A DNA stretch of 7,112 bases, from NCBI GenBank assembly GCA_012727515.1, contig JAAYGZ010000213.1, positions 1-7,112 on the forward strand, written 5' to 3'. Position 1 is the stretch's first letter. Every line of letters begins with the position of its first letter. The translations under genes and the position numbers were made by a program. The stretch is from Desulfovibrionales bacterium. Lineage in GTDB: Bacteria; Desulfobacterota; Desulfovibrionia; Desulfovibrionales; Desulfomicrobiaceae. A model generated the notes under the pieces. It had not been told where the DNA came from and made no database searches. It was given only the letters and a program-made list of their open reading frames with translations. Positions 1 to 5,817 of the stretch are shown here, in pieces.

Positions 1-2
1 CC

Positions 3-626
3 CAGTGCATCCAGGCTCTGGAAAATGGAATCAGGCTGGCCGAGCAGGCTGCTCAGGAAGGTATTGTCACCCTTGGCACCGGAGAAATGGGCATTGCCAA
101 TACCACTGCGGCCACGGCTTTGTACTGCGCCTATCTTAATCTTGCGCCCCAGGATATTACAGGCCCAGGCACAGGGCTGGGTAATGCAGGAATTGCCCAT
201 AAAATTCAGGTAATCTCCTCGGCCCTGGAACTCCATGCCTCCTGTATCCGCGCTGCTGATCCCATTGATATTCTGGCTGCACTGGGCGGATTTGAAATCG
301 CTACATTGACTGGTTTATTGTTAGGTGGTGCCAGTCTGCGCCAGGCACTGGTCATTGATGGCTTTATTTCCACCAGCGCCCTGGTTGCTGCACGGGCCAT
401 CTGCCCCCCTGTTCTTGACTATGCTTTTTTCTCCCATGTTTCTGCAGAACCTGGGTTTCAGCCAGTTTTACAGGCTCTGAATGCACGCCCGCTCCTTAAT
501 TTAGGCTTGCGCCTGGGTGAAGGCACTGGGGCTGCCATGGCCATTTTTTTGCTGCGCTGTGCGGCAAATATCTATACAGACATGGCTACATTTGCTGCTG
601 CAAACGTCCATAGCGGCCCCAAATAG
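3..626 (+). CDS. cobT: CobT, nicotinate-nucleotide--dimethylbenzimidazole phosphoribosyltransferase (5' truncated by window edge)
   Basis: CobT transfers phosphoribose from nicotinate mononucleotide to a lower-ligand base such as 5,6-dimethylbenzimidazole, giving the alpha-riboside phosphate used for the nucleotide loop of cobalamin; it is a cytoplasmic enzyme. The open frame runs in from the left edge and 207 codons are visible before the TAG at 624-626, roughly the C-terminal 60% of a protein that is usually about 350 residues. Visible family motifs are GEMGIANTT (codons from about 81), whose Glu corresponds to the substrate-binding Glu of Salmonella CobT; TGPGTGLGNAG (about 159-191), where many homologues read GTGLDDAG; and LRLGEGTGAA (about 507-536), whose Glu at 519-521 matches the proposed catalytic base. 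The intact glutamates suggest an active enzyme. The start lies outside the window. No other cobamide gene is visible, so the genomic context of the pathway cannot be judged. Confidence 0.95.
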   Translation, partial: QCIQALENGIRLAEQAAQEGIVTLGTGEMGIANTTAATALYCAYLNLAPQDITGPGTGLGNAGIAHKIQVISSALELHASCIRAADPIDILAALGGFEIATLTGLLLGGASLRQALVIDGFISTSALVAARAICPPVLDYAFFSHVSAEPGFQPVLQALNARPLLNLGLRLGEGTGAAMAIFLLRCAANIYTDMATFAAANVHSGPK

Positions 627-682
627 CAGGGGCTGTGCACCCTGATTTCATCTGTTCCACCCACAACATAAATGATGCGTTT

Positions 683-2041
683 ATGAGCCTACAACTTCTT
701 AGAAAAGACGCCTCGGCTATTTATGACCAGATAGTTCGACACTATGTAACAAATCAACATGGTGTATTTTTTCTTGTTACCAATGATGATATGTTTATTA
801 AGACAATGCGGGCTGCACTTCGCGCACTTGGCCTTAATTATGATTCATTGACCGTGGCAGGTATCTCTGCTGATATTGGAAAAAAATGTAAGGAATTACT
901 GCATACCAGCCCTCGCCTGCTCTTGATTATTGAATCCAAACTTCATGGTCGATCCAATGTTTTTGATTTTAAGATTTTTAAGCAGACTTTTGGTGATGCT
1001 CTTAAAATCATCTGCATCACTCCAGAAATTTCAGAAGATCACGTGGCCTTTATTGCTGAAAATGAAGCAGATTCAATCATTATCAAACCAATTTCTGTTA
1101 ATAATATAATTCAGAAAATTGCGTTTACCATTAAGCCTATAAATAATTTTTACAATGAAATTGAAAATATAGAAAAGCTAATTGCTCAACATAATTTTGA
1201 TGAGGCCAATAAACGCATTGACCTTCTGCTTCAGCAAAAACCCAACAGTTCGATTTGCCTGATTCTGAAAGGAGATATTTCAAAACTGATGCACGAATAT
1301 GAAGAGGCTGAGTTTTTTTATACTCAGGCCGCTAAAGAATCCAAACTGAACCTTAAACCCCTGCAACGGCTGGTGGATCTGTACGCAGAAACCCAGAATA
1401 TCAAAAACAGCCTCAAATATCTGCTGCTCATGGATAAAATCTCGCCTCTTAATCATACCCGCAAAATTGACATTGGCGCGCTCTACAGCCGGGAAGGCGA
1501 GGACAAAACCGCTGAAAAATATTATCAGGAAGCAATCCATATTGTTGAAGTTCAGGCCAATGATCTGCTGGCCTCCACATTCATGGATATCGGACTCAAA
1601 CTCCGCGACCATAACCCGGAACAGGCCATGCAATTCATGGAGCAGGCCATTACAACAAAAGGCGAGAATATTACGCGGGAAGATTTGTGGATGGTCAATG
1701 AAATGGGGATGTCGTTGCGCAAAGAAGGCAACTGGCAAGACGCAATCCAGGCCTACCAACGTGCACTGCGCCTTATCCCCAATGAAAGCGGACTGCATTA
1801 CAATATCGGCATGGCCTATGCGCAGGGCAAAGAATACTACAAGGCCATCTGTGAATTTGATAAAGCCATATCCATCTCTCCTGAAATTCTGCGCGAGTCC
1901 CCATTTATTCCGTATAATATCGGCCTGGTCTATTACCAGATGAACCGCTACCCTGAAGTAGATCAATACATGAAAATGGCCCTGGTTCTTGATCCGGATT
2001 TTGAACGAGCCAAGGTCATGCTTGGCAAAATCAGCAGATAA
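683..2041 (+). CDS. Degenerate receiver (REC-like) domain plus TPR repeat protein
   Basis: The 452-residue protein has a helical leader (1-26), a CheY-like alpha/beta domain (about 27-150) and a superhelix of roughly seven TPR-like repeats (about 165-450). No signal peptide or membrane segment is visible, so it is probably cytoplasmic. In the receiver part, strand 1 ends with the acidic pair D35-D36, T113 fits the conserved Thr/Ser, and K135-P136 fits the invariant Lys-Pro. The phospho-acceptor position is Glu (E84, in LLLIIESKL). The spacings 36-84-113-135 match CheY 13-57-87-109, so this is most likely a pseudo-receiver. The clearest TPRs are at 340-373, 374-407 and 414-447, e.g. GNWQDAIQAYQRALRLIPN. 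It probably acts as a protein-interaction scaffold; partner and pathway are unknown. Start: ATG 683 lacks a good Shine-Dalgarno. GTG 635 would add 16 residues and lies 8 nt after cobT, but its AGGGG is only 2 nt upstream and sits in a possible hairpin. The first half is AT-rich, unlike its neighbours. REC-TPR architecture 0.85; exact start about 0.55. Confidence 0.85.
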   Translation: MSLQLLRKDASAIYDQIVRHYVTNQHGVFFLVTNDDMFIKTMRAALRALGLNYDSLTVAGISADIGKKCKELLHTSPRLLLIIESKLHGRSNVFDFKIFKQTFGDALKIICITPEISEDHVAFIAENEADSIIIKPISVNNIIQKIAFTIKPINNFYNEIENIEKLIAQHNFDEANKRIDLLLQQKPNSSICLILKGDISKLMHEYEEAEFFYTQAAKESKLNLKPLQRLVDLYAETQNIKNSLKYLLLMDKISPLNHTRKIDIGALYSREGEDKTAEKYYQEAIHIVEVQANDLLASTFMDIGLKLRDHNPEQAMQFMEQAITTKGENITREDLWMVNEMGMSLRKEGNWQDAIQAYQRALRLIPNESGLHYNIGMAYAQGKEYYKAICEFDKAISISPEILRESPFIPYNIGLVYYQMNRYPEVDQYMKMALVLDPDFERAKVMLGKISR

Positions 2042-2138
2042 CAACGACCATCCCCAATGCGCCCTACCTGATGGCACAATATAAAGAATAGCTCCTGTAG
2101 CGTGGGTACTTAGAGAGGCACTGATTAAATCGAAACAA

Positions 2139-2262
2139 GTCATTGCGACCGCGAGGAATTGAAGCAGGAAGCGCTGCGCTAATCCAGAATCTTTGACGTA
2201 TCAGCAGGTTATAATTGCCGCATTGCTACGCTCTACCCATAGAATATAAACTCGCAATGAAC
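2139..2262. repeat. Eroded REP/MITE-like inverted repeat with CATTGCGA termini
   Basis: The left end carries TCATTGCGA (2140-2148) and the right end its exact reverse complement TCGCAATGA (2252-2260). Inside, the arms are partly complementary: AGCGCTGCGCTAAT (2170-2183) on the left is related to the reverse complement of ATTGCCGCATTGCTACGCT (2214-2232) on the right. Intergenic repeats built on GTCATTGCGAGCG...CAATCC are, as I recall, dispersed in many proteobacterial genomes, including Desulfobacterota. Compared with such a consensus, the right arm seems split by 17 bases (2234-2250) between GCTC and CTCGCAATGA, which would make this an old, decayed copy. No protein is encoded. The terminal inverted repeat is seen directly; the assignment to a dispersed family is inference. 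Confidence 0.5.
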
Positions 2263-2285
2263 TGTCCGGATTCTGGCCGGGGCAG
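2262..2285. other. Small bulged hairpin beside the inverted repeat
   Basis: CTGTCCGG (2262-2269) can pair with CCGGGGCAG (2277-2285) around a 7-nt loop, with one bulged G and one G-T pair. No T-tract follows on either strand, so it is not a classical terminator. It abuts the right end of the CATTGCGA element and could be part of the same decayed unit. Confidence 0.3.
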
Positions 2286-2462
2286 AAAGGGCGAGCACCA
2301 TTGCGAACAGCCTGTATGGCCCATGACAAACTCGGTCTCTATCCCTTTCCTTGGGCTGAGTGTACGTCTGCACACCACTGAAGCAAGCATAGCATGGCGG
2401 AATTAATCAGCATTTTTCTGAAGTGACCGCACATGGCTGACGCGCCAGCGTACACTATTTTG

Positions 2463-2487
2463 CCCAGCCTGCTGGGAGCTTATTTTT
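2463..2487 (+). terminator. Possible weak terminator hairpin between convergent genes
   Basis: CCCAGC (2463-2468) and GCTGGG (2471-2476) form a perfect short stem, realistically five pairs with a four-base loop. On the plus strand it is followed, after a few bases, by TTATTTTT (2480-2487), which overlaps the last codons of rsmG. On the minus strand the same stem follows the rsmG stop but has no T-run after it. It could stop read-through from the REC-TPR gene, but the T-tract is displaced and interrupted and the stem is over 400 bp from that gene's end. Confidence 0.25.
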
Positions 2488-3127
2488 CCACTGCAAAGAG
2501 CCAGAAAAATCGATTTTTCCCTTGCACAACATAGGGCGCAACATGCCTTAGGCTGTATCCATGCACTGGCTGTGCTGGCTGCGGGCTTGTGGTCATAATC
2601 ACGACCTGCCCGCCAGGGGCCAGGTACGAGCGCACATCGCCAAGCAGGTTCTGCCAGGGCTTAAAAGCCCGACTGACAATAAGTTCAGCCTGGCGATACT
2701 CCTGGCCCAGGTCTTCCATGCGCATACAGAGCACGCGGGTGCGGGAAAGGCCCAGGGTCACCAGGGCCTGGTCCATAAAAATGGCGCGTTTGTGGCGCGG
2801 TTCAACCAGAAAATATTCTCCCTGGGTCCAGAACATGCGCATGGGAATGCCCGGCAAGCCAGCTCCTGCCCCTAAATCCAGAGTGTATCGCGGGGTCAGG
2901 CCCTGACTGTGCAGCAGATCTGCCAGGTGCCAGGAGTCCTGAATCAGGGTTTCCACAATCTCTGGCCAGGCCCCAGGCCCAACCAGATTCATGCGCTGGT
3001 TCCATTTGACCAGCAGATCAAGATATATTCGCAGGCTATGAGCCTGGTCCTGGCTCAGAACGCGACCAAGGCCGTGCGCCACAGAGCATACAGCGTGTTC
3101 GGTCAGGGCAGGGATAGTTGGGGGCAT
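2480..3127 (-). CDS. rsmG: RsmG (GidB), 16S rRNA (guanine-527-N7)-methyltransferase
   Basis: RsmG uses S-adenosylmethionine to methylate N7 of G527 in the 530 loop of 16S rRNA; in other bacteria its loss gives low-level streptomycin resistance. The 215-residue protein has the usual family length. The N-terminal helical region contains YLDLLVKWNQRMNLVG (35-50), a typical family signature. The Rossmann fold begins with motif I, DLGAGAGLPGIP (84-95; many homologues have GSGAGFPG). It continues with LVEPRHKRAIFM (107-118), the region of the SAM-contacting acidic residue, and SRAF (152-155), the conserved post-motif IV segment. AGGAG on the minus strand (3133-3137) lies 5 nt upstream of the ATG, supporting this start. 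The gene is divergent from fabD and convergent with the REC-TPR gene, so it seems to be transcribed alone. It is not next to the parA/parB/mnmG block where rsmG often lies. Confidence 0.95.
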   Translation of the reverse strand: MPPTIPALTEHAVCSVAHGLGRVLSQDQAHSLRIYLDLLVKWNQRMNLVGPGAWPEIVETLIQDSWHLADLLHSQGLTPRYTLDLGAGAGLPGIPMRMFWTQGEYFLVEPRHKRAIFMDQALVTLGLSRTRVLCMRMEDLGQEYRQAELIVSRAFKPWQNLLGDVRSYLAPGGQVVIMTTSPQPAQPVHGYSLRHVAPYVVQGKNRFFWLFAVEK

Positions 3128-3156
3128 GACAGCTCCTGGCTGGGCATGTTTTCCTC

Positions 3157-3185
3157 TTTACCTGGGGGGTGGCTGTCGTTACAAG
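3157..3185 (+). promoter_or_regulatory. Tentative sigma-70-like promoter for the fabD unit
   Basis: In the 85-bp rsmG-fabD spacer, TTTACC (3157-3162) and TACAAG (3180-3185) each match four of six positions of the -35 and -10 consensus and are 17 bp apart. Transcription would begin near 3192, leaving a short leader with the fabD Shine-Dalgarno. The matches are weak. I propose it because this spacer is the only obvious entry point for the plus-strand gene run. Confidence 0.2.
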
Positions 3186-3203
3186 CAGCGCAGCTTAGTA
3201 CAC

Positions 3204-3208
3204 GGAGG
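3204..3208 (+). promoter_or_regulatory. Shine-Dalgarno GGAGG of fabD
   Basis: GGAGG lies 4 nt before ATG 3213. It decides the fabD start: the in-frame ATG at 3126 would add 29 residues before the conserved FPGQGSQ N-terminus, overlap the first codon of rsmG on the opposite strand, and have no comparable ribosome-binding site. Confidence 0.75.
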
Positions 3209-3212
3209 ATAC

Positions 3213-4148
3213 ATGGATAGAGGTATTGTTTTTCCCGGGCAAGGCTCCCAGGAACCGGGCATGGGTCGGGATCTGGCCGAGCACTGGTCCGTGGCCATGG
3301 ATTTATGGAAAAAAGCAGAAACCCTGAGCGGGTTACCGCTTCGTGAAATATATTGGGATACTGACGATGCAGCCATGGCAGTGACGCGGAACTTGCAACC
3401 CGCCCTGACTGTTGTCAACATCGGCCTGTGGCTTTTTGCTGCTTCGCGCTTGTCAGCACGAACTGTGGCAGGCCATAGCCTGGGCGAGCTTGCTGCACTA
3501 TGCGCAGCACAAGTGCTTTCAGTGGAAGCCACCCTTGAGCTGGCCTGTTTGCGCGGCAAGCTCATGGATGAAGCCGTTAATCAGGATGGCCGCATGGCTG
3601 CCATCTTAAAACTTTCCCAGGCCCAGGTTGAGCAGGTGGTTGCTGACGCTGTGGCCGGGTCTGGCCAGGAATTGCGCATTGCCAATTACAATACGCCAGC
3701 ACAATTTGTAATCAGTGGCCATGCCCAGGCCGTGGATCTGGCCTGTGCTGCGGTCAAACCCGTAAAAGGCCGCGCCCTGATACTGCCGGTCAGCAATGCG
3801 TTTCATTCTCCATACATGGCTGAGGCCGGAGCAGAACTGGCCCGCTACATGGACCGCCTTGACTGGCGTGACCCGAAAATACCGCTGTACCTGAATGTGA
3901 CAGGTAAGCCTGAACCTGATGGCGTACAACTGAAGCGCATCATGCAGCAGCAGATGACATCTTCTGTGCTCTGGACCCAGACCATTGAGCAACAATATGC
4001 TGATGGAGTGCGTACTTTTATTGAGCTTGGACCAAAGGGCGCCCTGTCGCGCATGGTCACACAAATTTTATCTGACCGCGATGGCGTGTGCTCCATTGCC
4101 ATCAGCTCTCTGGATCAGCTGGCACAACTGGAGGAGTTGAATCAATGA
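3213..4148 (+). CDS. fabD: FabD, malonyl-CoA:ACP transacylase
   Basis: FabD moves the malonyl group from coenzyme A to the phosphopantetheine of acyl carrier protein, supplying the extender unit for type II fatty acid synthesis in the cytoplasm. The 311-residue length matches the family. Visible signatures are FPGQGSQ (7-13); the nucleophile motif GHSLGE with Ser89; Arg114 in CLRGKLM, equivalent to the carboxylate-binding Arg117 of E. coli; and NAFHSP with the catalytic His198 (His201 in E. coli). ELGPKGALS (271-279) is the usual C-terminal motif. All catalytic residues are present, so activity is expected. The start at 3213 is set by GGAGG and by alignment. The stop TGA overlaps the argS start (ATGA), implying translational coupling. 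No other fab gene or acpP is visible, so this fabD is not in a canonical fabH-fabD-fabG-acpP cluster. A trans-acting polyketide acyltransferase is an unlikely alternative given these neighbours. Confidence 0.93.
   Translation: MDRGIVFPGQGSQEPGMGRDLAEHWSVAMDLWKKAETLSGLPLREIYWDTDDAAMAVTRNLQPALTVVNIGLWLFAASRLSARTVAGHSLGELAALCAAQVLSVEATLELACLRGKLMDEAVNQDGRMAAILKLSQAQVEQVVADAVAGSGQELRIANYNTPAQFVISGHAQAVDLACAAVKPVKGRALILPVSNAFHSPYMAEAGAELARYMDRLDWRDPKIPLYLNVTGKPEPDGVQLKRIMQQQMTSSVLWTQTIEQQYADGVRTFIELGPKGALSRMVTQILSDRDGVCSIAISSLDQLAQLEELNQ
4130..4136 (+). promoter_or_regulatory. Shine-Dalgarno GGAGGAG of argS inside fabD
   Basis: GGAGGAG in the last fabD codons lies 8 nt before ATG 4145. It supports this start over the in-frame ATG at 4088, which would add 19 residues encoded entirely within fabD. 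Together with the ATGA overlap it suggests coupled translation of fabD and argS. Confidence 0.7.
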
Positions 4149-5800
4149 AAGCCAAAGCCTATCTTGCAGATAAACTGACCCACTTGATGGCCGGTCGCGG
4201 CCTGGAACTGCCTGCCAAAACCACCATTGAGGCTCCCAAAAATGAGCAGCATGGGGACATGGCCACAAACCTGGCTATGGTCATGCCCAAGGACAAAGGG
4301 CAGAATCCACGCGCCCTGGCCGAATCCATCAAGGCAGAGCTGGAACCAATGTGCCCGGAACTGGCGCGTATTGATATTGCCGGGCCTGGGTTTATCAATT
4401 TTACCTTTAGCCCTGAATTTTGGCAGACCATTGCCCTGGATGCATTGAACCAGGGGCCTGATTTCGGGCGAGTCTGTCTTGGTCAGGGCCAGAAAGTGCA
4501 GGTGGAATATGTGTCTGCCAACCCTACCGGGCCACTGCATATTGGTCATGGCCGGGGCGCGGCCATAGGTGATAGCCTGACCCGCGTGCTGCGTTTTGCT
4601 GGCTGTGAAGTGCAGACAGAGTATTATTTAAATGACGCTGGCCGCCAGATGCGCCTTTTGGGCCTGGCAGTGTGGGTGCGCTACCAGCAAGCCTGTGGCC
4701 AGGACATTGCCTTTCCTGAAGATTGTTACCAGGGCGAATACATTAAAGAAATCGCCACCAGCATCGTTGATGAACATGGCCGGGCGCTTCTTGAGTGGCC
4801 AGAAGAAAAGGCTCTTGACCTGTGCTATGAGCGGGGGCTGAGTGATATTTTACAGGGCATTCAAGAGGATCTGCGTGTTTTTCGCGTGGAGCATCAGCAG
4901 TGGTTTTCTGAAAAAAGCCTGGTCGATACAGGGCAGGTTGAGGCCACGCTGGCCCGTCTGACCCATGAAGGCTGGGCCTATGCAGAAGACGGGGCTTTGT
5001 GGTTTCGCTCCACAGACCTGGGGGATGATAAAAACAGGGTGCTTAAAAAATCTGACGGCTCCCTCACCTATTTTGCCTCGGACATTGCCTATCATGACAA
5101 TAAAATTGCCCGTGGCTTTGATCTGATGATCGACATCTGGGGCGCAGACCATCACGGCTATGTGCCGCGCATGAAAGCAGCCATGCAGACCCTGGGCAAA
5201 GACCGCGAAGCCTTACAGGTTATCCTGGTTCAGCTGGTGAGTCTGATGCAGGGCGGTGAGCACATTGCCATGTCCACCCGGGCCGGAAAGTTTGAAACCC
5301 TGGCTGATGTGTGCGCTGAAGTGGGCGTGGATGCAGCGCGGTTTATTTTCCTGTCTCGCAAAAGTGACGCGCACCTGGATTTTGATCTGGATATGGTCAA
5401 GCAGCAGAGCATGGAAAATCCTGTCTATTATGTGCAATACGCCCATGCGCGGGTCTGCTCGCTGATGCGTAAGGCTGAAGAGCAGGGCGTGCGCCTGCCT
5501 GAGCCATCCCTTGAGTTGCTCGCTGCACTGACCACGCCTGAAGACCTGGCGCTGTTTACGTGCCTGGATGCGTTTTCCGATGCCGTGGAACTGGCTGCGC
5601 GCACACTGTCGCCGCACCATATCAGTTATTATGTCCAGGAATTGGCCGGCCTGCTGCACCGTTACTACACAGTGCATCATATTTTGTCTGGCACAGACCA
5701 CGATTTGTTGCGGGCCAGACTGCTCCTGTTCCGCGCCGTGGCCACGGTGCTGCGTTCCGGGCTTGACTTGCTGGGCGTTTCTGCCCCTGAGCGCATGTAA
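4145..5800 (+). CDS. argS: ArgS, arginyl-tRNA synthetase
   Basis: ArgS is a class I aminoacyl-tRNA synthetase that charges tRNA-Arg with arginine using ATP. The 551 residues fit the family. The N-terminal Add-1 domain (about 1-110) recognises the tRNA D-loop. The Rossmann catalytic domain carries VSANPTGPLHIGHGRGAA (123-140) with HIGH at 132-135, then EYYLNDAGRQM (159-169), YFASDIAYH (309-317) and IWGADHHGYVPRMKAA (331-346). The C-terminal DALR anticodon-binding helical domain runs from about NPVYYVQYAHARVCSL (425-440) to the typical end LLGVSAPERM. The KMSKS region reads AMSTRAGK (375-382), lacking the canonical KMSK lysines; ArgRS is known to tolerate this. The Lys four residues before HIGH found in KMSK-less enzymes such as E. 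coli is not present; the segment is NPTGPLHIGH. The start is supported by GGAGGAG. The gene overlaps fabD by 4 nt, and the SPOR gene follows after 17 nt. Confidence 0.96.
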   Translation: MKAKAYLADKLTHLMAGRGLELPAKTTIEAPKNEQHGDMATNLAMVMPKDKGQNPRALAESIKAELEPMCPELARIDIAGPGFINFTFSPEFWQTIALDALNQGPDFGRVCLGQGQKVQVEYVSANPTGPLHIGHGRGAAIGDSLTRVLRFAGCEVQTEYYLNDAGRQMRLLGLAVWVRYQQACGQDIAFPEDCYQGEYIKEIATSIVDEHGRALLEWPEEKALDLCYERGLSDILQGIQEDLRVFRVEHQQWFSEKSLVDTGQVEATLARLTHEGWAYAEDGALWFRSTDLGDDKNRVLKKSDGSLTYFASDIAYHDNKIARGFDLMIDIWGADHHGYVPRMKAAMQTLGKDREALQVILVQLVSLMQGGEHIAMSTRAGKFETLADVCAEVGVDAARFIFLSRKSDAHLDFDLDMVKQQSMENPVYYVQYAHARVCSLMRKAEEQGVRLPEPSLELLAALTTPEDLALFTCLDAFSDAVELAARTLSPHHISYYVQELAGLLHRYYTVHHILSGTDHDLLRARLLLFRAVATVLRSGLDLLGVSAPERM

Positions 5801-5817
5801 GGGGGTTTTCCGACAGC

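Larger units (their letters stand above)
2042..2479. other. 438-bp gene-free gap between convergent genes
   Basis: This gap separates the stop of the REC-TPR gene from the stop of rsmG, which are convergent, so no promoter is required here. A possible 63-codon ORF at 2215-2406 overlaps the repeat described separately, lacks a convincing ribosome-binding site and encodes nothing recognisable; I do not call it. Contents that can be supported are an eroded CATTGCGA inverted repeat (2139-2262), a bulged hairpin immediately after it (2262-2285), one more isolated CATTGCGA copy (2299-2306) and a GC-rich hairpin at the rsmG end (2463-2476). I see no tRNA or other structured RNA. The rest looks like decayed non-coding sequence. 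Confidence 0.7.

Noticed and set aside
1280..2143. Long minus-strand ORF (287 codons) antisense to the TPR region
   Set aside because: It lies almost wholly opposite well-formed TPR codons. Its product is a His/Phe-rich sequence with no recognisable domain, and no ribosome-binding site was evident. It is a shadow of the real gene.
2170..2180. AGCGCTGCGCT palindrome as a protein-binding operator
   Set aside because: It lies inside the inverted-repeat element and is explained by it. It is between convergent genes with no promoter to control.
2215..2406. Possible 63-codon gene in the intergenic gap
   Set aside because: Its start is inside the degraded inverted repeat, there is no good Shine-Dalgarno, the composition looks random, and no motif is visible.
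2042..2479. tRNA or small structured RNA in the intergenic gap
   Set aside because: No cloverleaf, T-arm GGTTCRA box or promoter-plus-terminator arrangement could be found by eye on either strand.
3126..3212. N-terminal extension of fabD from ATG 3126
   Set aside because: FabD proteins begin just before FPGQGSQ, and GGAGG precedes ATG 3213. The extension would overlap the first codon of rsmG and occupies the likely promoter region.
4088..4144. N-terminal extension of argS from ATG 4088
   Set aside because: The extra 19 residues come from out-of-frame fabD codons and resemble nothing in ArgRS. ATG 4145 has a strong Shine-Dalgarno.
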